This document shows positions 1 to 11,056 of a stretch of DNA of 64,000 nucleotides, one piece after another. The notes below the pieces were generated by a model. The model ran no database searches. It was given only the letters and a program-made list of their open reading frames with translations, and was not told the DNA's origin. This DNA comes from Vitellaria paradoxa. Taxonomy: Eukaryota; Streptophyta; Magnoliopsida; Ericales; Sapotaceae. Position 1 is the first letter of the stretch; each line of letters opens with the position of its first letter. A program made the translations under genes and the position numbers. The stretch is taken from positions 40,946,561 to 41,010,560 of the forward strand of contig CM034240.1 of assembly GCA_019916065.1 (NCBI GenBank), written 5' to 3'.

Positions 1-112
1 TATGAACAAGGCAAAATTGAGTGGCACTAATTCGGTGGAGGTTCGATTGGACTGTTTGAAGAGCTTCGAAACCCTAGTCAAACAGTGTCCTTTGCCCACT
101 CTTTTCACTTAT
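1..112 (+). other. possible exon fragment at window edge
   Basis: From the ATG at position 2 an open frame runs about 37 codons to a weak AG|GT at about 111-114, with residues such as VRLDCLKSFETLVKQCPLP that look more like an alpha-helical protein than random AT-rich DNA. Base composition here is higher in GC than in the following 2 kb. I do not recognise the family, and no convincing downstream exon follows, so this may be the end of a gene lying left of the window or chance. Confidence 0.2.
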
Positions 113-2380
113 AGGTTCGCAATCATAGCCAATTTATGTATGTAGGATTTAATTTCAGATTCAATCTGAGATGCATTTTGCAGTTTTATTTTTGTTCTCT
201 ATTTTACAATAACACAATGAATGATCATGGTTACTTTTGCAATGATGTCTAAGTCTGTTTGTTTCACACACAAAGACACGGGAGAAGAGAGGTCCAACCA
301 CTTAATGAAGAGTTTGGTGAGCTCTATTATTGTTTCACATTTTTCGCAATTAGCTTTGTTGAACCTTTTTAGCCTCTTGTATTAATTTTCTATTTTTTTT
401 TATCTATCTATTTATTTATTTTTTTGTTACTAGTTGACAATAGAATCATGATGTTTGCTTGTACTTTGGTGTGCATGTTCTTTTATAATTCCTTTCAGAT
501 GTAGGATTTTAGTACTCCACTTTGTTTGTGACAGTGACAGCAAGTAATAGATTCAAGCTTGTATATGTAATTTGAAACTACTTTTGGAGGGGGAAAGATG
601 AATACACACAAGTAAGGTAATAAATTAATACATCGGAAGCCAATGTTTATGCTTTCCTCTTATGACCATCATTGCCATCACCAGATAACGTGTATAAGCC
701 TTTAGAATAGAATCTAGGATGCTCTGTTATTTCCTCCTTTGGAATTGGAAATCAGCATTCCGCTATCATAAGTAACACTATTGCTCTAGTACTGCTATTA
801 TCAATTTCCAATTTTCTAATCTCAAAGTGTTGCAACTAGCATAACTTTGTGATAGTGAGAGTCACTACTGGATTTGGGAGAAAAATTGCAAGTACAGTGC
901 ATTCCATGTTCTATATTCTAGGATGCATATTCTTGAACTTGGACTCGAATTTGTTTCTAGTCCAAGCAAACCCACAAATTATCTTTTGCGAGACAAAACA
1001 AGACAAATCACAGATAAAATGTTTTTATTATAAAGACTAGGAGAAATAACAAGGGAAAGAGCAATGATGCATCAGGAACTCAAATTACAAAGGATATATT
1101 TCAGTTTAGAACTTTTTTCACGATTATATATTCAGGTTTCTAAAATTAAATTGGCAGATTGTGCGTTTTAATGAATAGAAAAAAAGAAAGGATAAAATAT
1201 ATTTAGCTTTCTTCTGCATTTTGATCAATATTGAATAATCTATACTCAATGTAATGTTTATGTTGTGTGACAGCAGAAAGAAAAGGTCTTTTTAGAATGA
1301 CTAGGTCATTTTGCTGCTAATAAGGATTTAATTGTAAATGTACGTGAGTTGTCCTATTAAAGCAATACTTGTTGCTTTACACCTAGTTTGATTTTATATG
1401 CTCTTGATAAACAAAATTAGAACTTTTATGCTGTGAGAAAAGATGACTCTGGAATTATGAGAAGTGTTTCTATTTTTTCTCTAGTTGTACTTTTCTGGGA
1501 CTCCTTAGGATGAGACATATACAAGTGCTTCAATTTGAGATACAAGCACTTGAAGAAACTTAGGCCTAACTATAGGAGGCAAAATATGACTTCTCTTATT
1601 GCTTATTTTTAAATAATGGCGTGTTAAGAAAGTTGAAGTAGGAATTTTGTTTGTGGCAAAAACAGCTCCAACCTGTGATTTTTTTTTTCAGACATATAGA
1701 ATCATATGGTGAGGTCTTATGGTAACTATTAATAGCAAACCTGTACTAGTGTTGATGCTAATTCTACGGTGAGTTCCTCTGTGGTCTTAACCAAATAAAT
1801 ATGCCTTTTAATCATACATGTGTGGTTTCTTTCTGGTCTCGGTTACTATATTGACTATTTTTAATGGTTACTTCGTACTTGCTTATGATCTCAGGATGGG
1901 GTCCTTGTGCATATTTCCTCCTTCAATTGTTCTCATTGAAACTTGGAATTTTTTTGTTGATGACGTATTATATACTTACCACATGTAGTTCATTAAAAGG
2001 TTAGTCCTATAGAATTCTTCCTTCCCCCCATTTGAATTCCCTTTTTTTTTTTTTTTTTAACTCTCTACCCTCCAACTTAATGTTTTGGTTTGAGGTGTTA
2101 CTATGGTAATGCTAATACTTAGTACAATTGCATAGATATATAGGAGTGGTAATGTTTTGGTTTTGGATCCCCCACTAAAAGAGTGGGAATTGATGTGTAA
2201 AGTCTTTAGAAAATTGAAAGATAGGGTTAAAAGATAGTAATGCAATTGAGAGTCCGAAAGTTGCCTCCACGAAAAGGGTCAAGATAGTCTCTTTGAAGAA
2301 TGTTCATATCAATCTTTTGTGTAAGTGTCTTCTTTACTCGCATGGCATGGCATTATTTAGTAGAGTTTGTTAACTACTAT
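113..2380. other. AT-rich non-coding stretch
   Basis: I see no conserved coding sequence here. There are poly-T tracts (about 2041-2059) and only short chance open frames. It could be an intron or the 3' flank of a gene to the left, but nothing in the sequence decides this. Confidence 0.4.
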
Positions 2381-2428
2381 TATTAGCAATCAAAAGAATG
2401 AAAATTTTGCACATACAATTGTGAAGAA

Positions 2429-3010
2429 AATGTAACCTCCAAAACATGAAATTTGAAGGGGGATTTCAGACACATGACATGCATCCATTTTGAACACGTG
2501 GTATGCATCCATCTCAGACATGTGGCATGCATCCATCTCAAACAGGTAGCACACATCCGAAGAGGGGACAAGTTTGTGGTTGAGAAGTTGGCTGTCTTTC
2601 GTGCCTCATTAATGGAAGGGCATAAAAGGTATGCCTGCACCCATCGTTGATTACGGCTTCGGCCGTTACTATACCAAATATATAGCATGATTTTGACCAT
2701 AGTTGCACTGTTACTTATGATGTTTGGGTAAGGACCACACATGCCAAAGAACCTATAAATACATAAGGGACAAAGAAGGGAGGTAAGTACCATATACCAT
2801 ACAAAAATTTTATTAAATTTACTTCTGAACTTTTCTTTCTTCTACACACATTCGGACATGACTGTCGGAGGAGCGTTCGGCCGAACATGACCCAACGGGT
2901 AGTCTTGGTTCAGGATTCAAGCCATGCGTCGAGAAACCCAAGAAACCAGTGCTATCAGATCCTTTCCGACCACGTCAGTAGTACCTTTCCATGTGGTCGG
3001 ACACGTCAAC
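2429..3010 (+). repeat. probable LTR-retrotransposon LTR remnant
   Basis: A block starting TGTAACCTCC has a good TATA box (TATAAATA near 2754) about 300 bp in, followed by a leader-like stretch with GC-richer sequence to about 3010. This order (TG start, U3 with tandem repeats, TATA, then R/U5) is what an LTR looks like. I cannot find a partner LTR, a target duplication or coding sequence, so it would be a solo or truncated LTR. Inference only. Confidence 0.3.
2462..2560 (+). repeat. 24-bp imperfect tandem repeat, about four copies
   Basis: The core GCATCCATCT recurs every about 24 bp, with a variable spacer of the type CAGACATGTGG between copies. The copies decay toward the right. It lies in the presumed U3 part of the LTR-like block and would be typical of an LTR enhancer repeat. 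Confidence 0.6.
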
Positions 3011-3639
3011 TGGAGAACTCATTAGATTTTTTAGACACTCCAAAATTAAAAACATTGAATTTTTCAATTAGTCTCTCAAATAGAACAAATGGCATCGAAT
3101 GTTAATGAAACCTAGCACATAGTTTTATTTAGGTACTAGTGATGTGTAGGAGCAAACTATTTGTCTACTGGTGTCTTGGTGTTCCAGTTATGCCCTTATC
3201 TAGTTTTATGTTCTAAATTTAGACATAGGTATTTTAAATAATACTTTACGTTACGTTTATTTTTTTTATTTTGTTTATCTGATCTATTAAATTAATCATT
3301 GTTTTATTTTTATTTCAGTGATTCGGATCAAGATTGGTACCAAGTTGATTTTTTTGTACTGCATTGGGGATGTTAACTCCCATTTTTTTAATACAGTATT
3401 CAAGATGCTTTTTTTGGTATTGTATTATGGATGTAACTTTGTTACTGTATTGTGAGTTTTTTTGGACTGTATTATGGATTTTGATGTTGTACCGTATAGA
3501 ACTATTGTCTATAGTAATGTATTCAGATGAATTTTTATTAATTTATTATATTTTATATCTGTTATTGAATTATAGGTACCGTGTAAGAATTAAAATTGAT
3601 TATTGATTGTACATATAATGCTAATTGTACATGTAAAAA

Positions 3640-4182
3640 AAAATTATTACTATAAATCAAATTAAAATTTAAAAATAATTGATATTTTTGGCTACAACCC
3701 GATACTATGTACAAAATACTATAAATTTTTGGTATTGGCCACTACCAAAGTTGTAGCCAAACATTTGTAAAATTAAATTAATTAATATTTTTGGCTATAG
3801 TTATGGGTAGTAGTTAATATTACATACAAAATAATATATTTTTTGGTATTGACCACTACTCAATCTGTAGCCAAAAATTTATAAAATTAAATTAATATAA
3901 TAATATTTGCTACAGCCTAGGCCGTAACCAAAAGTCATACGTGTAGTAGTTAATGATTCTAGGATACATTTATTGGTCACTTCATACATGCTATAACTAA
4001 TAGTATATTTGCCGTAACCAATACATGATTACTGTCATGCACTGTAGCAAAAAAACCTTTAGCTATTGAGTAAATGCTATCGTTAACGAGCAGTTGTTAG
4101 GTCGTAGTCAATACTTTTTTGCCACGGCTTCTCAATTTTTGGTTACCATTTTGGGCTGTAGGCAAAGGCATTTTTTCTAGTG
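3640..4182. mobile_element. CACTA (En/Spm-type) transposon terminal fragment
   Basis: Read on the minus strand the block begins CACTAGAAAAAATGCC at 4182, matching the CACTA terminal inverted repeat type. Inside it, short motifs of the form TTGGCTACAG/CTGTAGCCAA recur in both orientations, as subterminal repeats of this superfamily do, within about 120-bp diverged tandem units (from about 3689). The base triplet next to the end is GTG, a possible 3-bp target duplication. I find no opposite terminus or transposase, so this is a deleted or non-autonomous copy. Confidence 0.5.
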
Positions 4183-5400
4183 GTGAGATAGGCCCAAAAC
4201 TATGATAGTTAGTATATAAGTGTTAGTTACCATTTGAAGATGAGATAAGTGTGAGGCCATCCAATATATTTTTAAAATGTGAGCTACTTTTTATGTACGA
4301 GAGAGACAGATAGACACAAAACCATCCAACACATTTTTTTTTGCATCAGAAGACTGTAACCAGATTTGATATTCTTCATTCTTGCGACAAGAACTCCCCG
4401 GACCGTCCAAAGCTATATCAAGCTCCAAATATCTACACTCACACGCACAAATTTTTTGTTTATTTCTCTGAATTGGTCCCCGAACTAGAATTGAAAGATT
4501 GGATATTTGTAGTTCGAATTTTTAGAATGGAAATATAATTTGGATTTTTACGTGATTTTTTTACCGGTAATTTTTGTTTATAAATTTGCAATTGAAGTTA
4601 CATCCACAAATATTTTTATTCAAGTGGATGTAGACTTTTGTCGGCAGAGATTTTCAAGCCAATAAAAAAAGACCATATGCAAATTGCTAGATAAATGACA
4701 AAAAAAAAAAAAAAAAAAAAAAATTGAAAAAATGAAACGCACAAATGTATAACTCATATATATATATATATATATATATAGGGGCTTAGTAGATTGATAA
4801 AGTTTAGTTATTTTACAAATAGTAAAATGTGATGTTAGTTAATTATTTTAATTTTATAGCTGATGCCATTATTTGTAGTCAACTAATGTTACGTTTACAC
4901 TCAATTTTTATATTCTTGTTTGCATCTTGTCAATTTGTACTGATCAGTGTATTTGATTCAAAATTATTATAATTGCAAAAATAACGTCGTTTTATTTTTT
5001 TTAATGTCTAAAACGATTTTATTTTTGCGACTGTGATGATTTCAAATCAAATACACAAGTAATGACTAATACAAATTGACAGAGTATAAATAAGAATATA
5101 AAAGTTAGGTGTAAACGAAGCATTATTATTTGTAGTCTAAACCTTAATAGGATCGATTAATAGAATAAATTATGGGTAAGTGGCATTTTAAAATAAGAAA
5201 ATAAATATAATTTTTAAATATTAAAAGAATTGCGTATTGGAATGGTATTACAAGTCAAGTGGCACCTCGTTGACTTTTATGTCAGTGTTCGGTTTCCCCC
5301 GCCCCTGTCGAGGGCCAGCAAAGAAGTCCAAGAACTCTTGATCACATCCAAAAGCAATCATTTGGCAACAATAGCGCCCTATTCTTTTTAACCTTTGACG
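4183..5400. other. intergenic, simple repeats
   Basis: Nothing coding is visible. It holds a poly-A tract at about 4700-4723, a TA microsatellite at about 4756-4780, and a short imperfect inverted repeat around 4800-5140 (a block with TAATGTTACGTTTACAC and its near reverse complement), possibly a small MITE. Confidence 0.4.
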
Positions 5401-5404
5401 AGGG

Positions 5405-6225
5405 TATTGGGGCGTATTTGGAGTTATAAGTTTTAGTAATTTTTAATGAAAGTTGTTAATTATAATTTTCGGTATATTTGATGAAGTAAATAATAATTTT
5501 AAATAATTTTTAGTTATTTTATGTAACCTTTTAGTATTCGATAAAAATTTTTGATAATTATTAGTAATTTTTAATAATTTTTGATAACTTTTATGTATTT
5601 GGTAAAAAAAAAATTTTGGTAAATTTTGAGTAAAGCAAATTACTGTAATATAGTAGAAAAGTGATAAAAGTTGGTGTTTTGTCAAATACTAATTTTACAA
5701 ATTTTGATTAATTTTTACACAAGATTCTACTTCCAAACGGTGTCTACGTGGTGAAAGCGTTTTAGATTAAGTTTTTTATTTTTTTTATTCTTTTTTACAT
5801 TTTATATGACTTTTTTCCTTTTTCTTTTTTTAATAAAAGATTGATTTGTTTGGCTGATGAATTTTAAATATATCATTTGCATTTATAAAAAAATAAAATT
5901 TAAAAATTTACGAACCCAAATTTTAACAGAAAATTATCAAACTTACATTTTGAGTGTTTGATAAAACATCAATTTTTGTCACTTCTGTACTCAGTTATAG
6001 TAATTTGTTCAACTCAAAAGTTATCAAAATTTACTAAAAATTATCAAAAATTGTTAAAATTTGTCAAAAGTTGTCAAAAATTTTATCAAATACCAAAAAG
6101 TTGCTATAAGTTGTTAAAAATTACTACTTAATTCACTAAATGTACCAAAAATTATAACTAACATTTTTTGTCAAAAAATACTAACAATTACTAAAATTTA
6201 AATTTTCAAACGGTACCTAAAAAGC
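5405..6225. mobile_element. AT-rich foldback (MITE-like) element
   Basis: The left arm (about 5405-5745) and the right arm (about 5925-6225) are near reverse complements. For example TTATAATTTTCGGTATATTTGATGAA near 5460 pairs with the complement of a block near 6130-6165, and the outer ends pair through AGTTTTAGTAATTTTTAATG-like sequence. The centre is not paired. There is no coding capacity. The structure fits a non-autonomous DNA transposon; the superfamily is not clear. Confidence 0.55.
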
Positions 6226-6658
6226 TCTAACAAAAAATAATAAATTTTGATGAAAAATAAAAATAAATTAAAAATTAAAAAATAATTTTCTTATTCCCAA
6301 ACCAAGCCTAGCTACCTGTCAACATTATTTTTTCACCGGATGCTATCAGTTTCTTCTTTTTTTTTTTTTTTAGGGTTACTTCTTTGTCACAAAAATATTA
6401 AAAAAAAATAAATCTGATAAACCCCAACCTCCCAAAAAAAAAAATTGGTCAAATTAGACCATGGCTTTTCGATTATCTTTATAGCTTATCTCTCTTCTCA
6501 ATCACTATAATTGTCTTATTTGCTTCGTCTTTCCAAGGCGACAGGAGACAAAAGCAATTCCTTAAAACAAGGAAAAAAGAAAAAATCAATAAAGCACGCT
6601 AGCTGCTGTACAAGAATAAATAGAATGAATGCAGATTCCTTCAGTATCCCCACACATA

Positions 6659-8381
6659 TGTTGGCTTGAATGGTGTCCACCCACGTGGGTGAATGACACC
6701 AATTTGCTTAGTTTGATGATCCCAAATTATAACAGCCAATTTTTGGTTGAATTTAAAAATTCTTTGGTAAATTTCGATTAAACCCGCGCACAATTTTTTG
6801 TAGCGCGCGGGGCTGCAGTAACCAATATACTGCTGCCGCAGCAATAAGCAAAAAGGACAACGTTTTTGTCAACACGGTACAATTTCAATATTATAAAAAA
6901 TAAATAAATAAAACAAAACAAACAGCGTGTAAAGCGCTAAAAAAAAAAAATTTTGGGACGGTATAGCATAAAAAAGGAAACGAAGAGTGTGTTTGGTGAT
7001 TAAAAAAACTAATCCTTTTATAAAGTTACTAATTTAGTAAAAGTTTAATTAGTTACTACTTAATTATTAAAAAATTAGTTTTTTTTTTGTATTTAAAAAG
7101 AAAAAAAGGCTAAGGTAGTTGGTTTGCTTTTCTATTTTTTTGTTTTCTCCTTTTATTTTTTGTTTTTTATTTTATGTGTTTTATGTTTTAAAAATTCCAG
7201 AACATAAAAAACAAAAAATACATTTAGTTTAACATTTTTTATTTTTCGTATTTTGAAATTTTATTTATTTTGCGTTAATAAAAACTTAAAATAATTTTTT
7301 ATCATTTTTTATTTTATGTGTAAATTCATTTTCTTTTTTCTAAAACAAATTTTGAAAACACAAGTAACCAAAATAAAAACTAACTACTAAAAAGTTAAGT
7401 TCAAAATTTTAAACATTGAAGGGTAAAATGTTAAACTAACAAAAAATAAAAAACTAACTACTAAAAAATTAAGTGCAATTTGGTCTTAGAACGCATTTGG
7501 TTACATGTGTTTTTAAAATTTGTTTTAGAAAATGGAAAATGAATTTGCACATAAAATGAAAAATGACAAAAAGTCATTTTGAGCTTTTTTAACGCAAAAT
7601 AAGGAAAATCTCAAAATACAAAAAATATAAAATGTTAAACTAAATATGTTTTCTGTTTTTTATGTTTTGGGATTTTCAAAACATAAAACACATAAAATAA
7701 AAAACAAAAAATAAAAGGAGAAAACAAAAAATAGAAAAGCAAATCAAATACTACCTTAGCCTTTTTTCCTTTTTAAATACAAAAAAATAGTTTTTTAGTA
7801 GTTAGGTAGTAACTAATTAAAAAAAAAGTTAATTTTTTTTCTTTTCAAACTTAGTCTAAATCTAATTTTATCGATTAAATAAAAAATTAACTTTTACTAA
7901 ATTAGTGACTTTATAAAAAGATTAGTTTTTTTAATTACCGAACGCACTATTCGTTTCATTTGTGCTATACCGTCCCAGATTTTTTTTTTTTTATGTTTTA
8001 CACACTCTGTTTGTTTTATTTTTTTCCTGATATTGAAACTGCATTGTTTTGGCAAAAACGTTGCCATTTTTACTTACTGCTACGACAACAATATATTGGC
8101 TACTGCAGCCCCTTCACACACATTTTGTATACCAAATTAGTGTAAATAGGTGCAAAGGTTTATTGTTTTTGCGTGACTTAATATTGTAAAAACTAGAGTA
8201 GTTTAAGAGAGATAGATAGGTAAGGTAGGGAGATAAGGAAGAGTTGGAAGAGGTTTAGTATTCCTCTGTATTTTTCATAAAATATAGTGAAGCTTTCTAT
8301 GGATACAGGCATTGCCGAACCACGTAAAATCCTTGTATTATTCTTTGTTTATGTTTTTGGCTCCTTCTAATATCCCCAACA
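6659..8381 (+). repeat. 5' LTR of the degenerate Copia, interrupted
   Basis: Starts TGTTGGCTTGAATGGTGT and ends CCCCAACA directly before the primer-binding site. Without the inserted foldback (about 6809-8111) it is about 420 bp, the same length as the 3' LTR at 14637-15055. The two copies differ at many positions, so the element is old. Confidence 0.85.
6809..8111. mobile_element. 1.3 kb long foldback transposon inside the LTR
   Basis: The ends are inverted repeats: GGGGCTGCAGTAACCAATAT at the left and its near complement (ending TACTGCAGCCCC) at the right. The pairing continues almost to the middle, giving arms of about 590 bp around a loop of roughly 110 bp (about 7385-7495). The 3' LTR serves as the empty site: the flanks read CACAATTTTTTGTA and CACACATTTTGTA, a likely diverged target duplication of about 9-13 bp. 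Long terminal inverted repeats and this duplication size suggest a Mutator-like non-autonomous element, but that is inference. Confidence 0.75.
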
Positions 8382-8383
8382 AA

Positions 8384-8395
8384 TGGTATCAGAGT
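8384..8395 (+). other. primer-binding site
   Basis: TGGTATCAGAGT two bases after the 5' LTR matches the common plant Copia primer site (TGGTATCAGAGC, initiator methionine tRNA) with one mismatch. Confidence 0.8.
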
Positions 8396-9087
8396 TAATG
8401 TAAGAGACTCGAGCTGAAAACGTTTCAAATTTACCTCTATCGAAATTTTTTTTGGAGTTACTCAAAATTCATTTTTGAGTATACCAGAGTGATCTTTTCG
8501 ATAAGACGAAATCAACGATTCAAACTATTTAAAAAATGGAGTCTAGTCGAGCACGAACGGTATTTATGAAGTTTTCACAAGAAAACTTACGAACTGTGTG
8601 ACCAATGCCTGAGAAGGAAATGTGGCGAATCTTGTTTAAAAGGGATTCACTATACATAATAAATTTGTAAGCATAAGTAATATGAGCGAAGCTAGTCTAA
8701 GCATTTCAATGTTGAGGTGTTTGCAAAGCATTAGGGTTAAATTCTTAGTTTCAACATTTTGTTGAAAATTTTTATTTTAAATAGTAGTTAACTTGCCCAG
8801 TTAGTGCCACCTCAACACTCCAGTAAGCAATTCATTAGCAGTCTAGTTAGCAATTCGTGCCATGTCATAGCCCAGTCAGTTGTGCCACCTACGTTGACTG
8901 ACGCTATGATTTTTTTAAAATTACGGATTAACCCCTAAGGTTTTGGGAAATTATAGTGTAACCCCAAAATTTTGAAAGTTTTTCTATTAAGCCCTTTTTC
9001 GGGTTTTTTTTATGTTCCGGATCCATTCATGGGATCAGAATCTGAAGATTTTACTTTCAGAGTAAGATAATAAAGGAAACAAGTGGC

Positions 9088-9850
9088 ATGATCAAGTTAA
9101 ATTCTGATAATTATTCCATTTGGAAACCCAGAATGAAGGACATCCTTTATCACAAGGATTTGTATACCCATCCAAGAAATGTTGCTAAACCAAGCACGAT
9201 GACTGACGATACTTAGAAAGTCTTACATTGAAAGTGCATTGCCATCGTTCGGCAATGGGTCAATCAAAGTATATTCCATCATATTTCATAAGAAATTGCA
9301 ACAGATGTCAAGTGGAATAAGTTTGGGATCTATATATGAGAGATAGACAGTATTAAACAAAGCTTACCTAGTGAGGAAACTTGTCAATATAAAGTACAAT
9401 GATGGATGCAATGTAGCGGAGCACTTTAGTGACTTTTAAGGTGTTGTAAATTAGTTAACTACACTGAAAATGGTGTTAGAAAATGAATTTTTATAAGCAT
9501 TGTTATTGCTAAGTTCCTTGCCAAATAGTTGGGAGACACTGGTTGTGTCGCTCAATAATTTAGCCCCTAATGGGATGGTGACATTTGGGATGGTAAAGAA
9601 CAGTCTACTCTATGAATAAAACCAAAGAAAGGAGCAAGGCTTTCACGCACAACTAGAAATTCTTATAACTAGAAAACAAGAAAGATGTAGTAGAAGCTAG
9701 AGCAAAAATCATCGCAATAATAGAGACAAGTCTAGAGGAAGATCCCAAGATAGAAAAGGCATTGCATGCTATTACTATAAAAAGAAGGGTAATATTAAGA
9801 AGTACTGTAGAGCCTTTAAAAGAGACCGAGAGAAAAGTAAAGGTATAAGC
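9088..9850 (+). pseudogene. Copia gag remnant
   Basis: The ATG at 9088 opens a frame reading MIKLNSDNYSIWKPRMKDIL, the usual start of a Copia gag. In-frame stops appear within 50 codons and the frame shifts repeatedly. Near 9770 a degraded zinc knuckle can be read (ACYYYKKKGNIKKYC), in which the second cysteine and the histidine are lost. The region is non-functional. Confidence 0.75.
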
Positions 9851-9851
9851 A

Positions 9852-10208
9852 ATGAAGACAAGTCTACAGGCTGTAGGAGAAGAAGATATAGTCATTGTTT
9901 GCAATGATAGCTATATAGGGCTCACAAGTCAAGACAATAGCAATTGGGTTATAAACTCAGGTACCTCATTTTATGTGACATTATACAGAAGCTACTTCTC
10001 ATTCTACACTAGTAGTGACTTTGTCCAAGTTAGGATGGGAAATAATGGAATGTCCAAGATTATTGGAAAGGGAGATATTTGTCTAACCACCAGCATCGGT
10101 TGTAAATTGATACTAAAGGATGTTCGACATGTTCCAGACATCTGCCTTAATTTAATCTCCCCAAGCAAACTAGATGATGACGGCTACAACAATCATTTCG
10201 GTGATTGA
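9852..10208 (+). pseudogene. Copia protease remnant
   Basis: The open frame contains WVINSGTSFYVT, the aspartic protease site that is normally W-DSG-S. The catalytic aspartate is asparagine here (D to N), which would abolish activity. The following GDICLTTSIGCKLILKDVRH matches the flap and hydrophobic region of Copia proteases. It stops at 10208. Confidence 0.8.
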
Positions 10209-10344
10209 AAGTGAAAACTAACAAAGGGTTCCTTAATAATGGCCCGAGAAAGTAAGATTAACTCTTTTTTTGTGATGCAAATGTCCCTGATTGGAAGAGA
10301 AATAATGAAAACTACAGTTGAATCGATCAATCCATCTCCTTCAG

Positions 10345-10702
10345 TTCCTCTTGACTGTGATATCCCAGAAAGAGTTTGGAGCGAAAAAGATGTTTCTCAC
10401 GATATTTGAAGGTATTTGGTTGCAGAGCTTTCGTTCATATTCCTAGAGATGAAAGGTCTAAGCTTGATGACTAAGCTAGACAATGCATATTTTTGGGAGA
10501 TGGACATGAAGAGTATGTGTACAGATTGTGGGGCTCGATTGAGAAGAAATTTATCAAAAGTAAAGATGTTGTGTTTCTTGAAGATCAGACTATTCAAGAA
10601 ATTATGCAACCGACAAAGGCTAGAGCCTCAACTGAAATTCCAGTCAAGGTGGATCCTGTCAGTTCACCAGTGGGGATTGAAGAACTAGGAGAAGATGAAT
10701 AA
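10345..10702 (+). pseudogene. Copia integrase C-terminal remnant
   Basis: Across frames one reads FGCRAFVHIPRDERSKLDDK and then IFLGDGHEEYVYRLW, the conserved region that follows the Copia integrase core. The pre-integrase zinc finger and the DDE core that should lie before it are missing: protease-side sequence stops near 10260 and the C-terminal part starts near 10390. About 1 kb of coding DNA has been lost. Confidence 0.75.
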
Positions 10703-10884
10703 TTTGAAGAACTTGATGATATGCTAAAGATGAAAGTGTTCGCAATGCATACTGAAAAGGTACTAATAAAGTCGACCATTAATAACTAGTTCGAACACCA
10801 GGAATGGTCCACAAATAATGAACAAGTTATACCAGAGGGAAAAACTAAAGAAACTCCACTGAAAAAATCCACCAGAGAACATTG

Positions 10885-11056
10885 ACCATCCACCAGATAT
10901 CCTGCCAATGAGTATATGATGTTGAATGACCGGGGTGAACCAAAAATGTATGATGAAACCATGCCTCATGAGAAAAAATTTGAGTTGCAAAAGGCGATGC
11001 AGGAAGAGATGAAATCTCTGCATGAAAACCATACTTATGATTTGGTGAAACTTCCT
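10885..11056 (+). pseudogene. Copia reverse transcriptase, N-terminal part
   Basis: Reads FELQKAMQEEMKSLHENHTY then DLVKLP, the start of the Copia RT domain. It is cut at 11056 by the 1.86 kb insertion and resumes at 12927 in the matching place (QGRKAFKNKWMFRLKNE). Confidence 0.8.

Noticed and set aside
849..1040. 63-codon frame in the first kilobase
   Set aside because: AT-rich, no conserved pattern, no splice partner.
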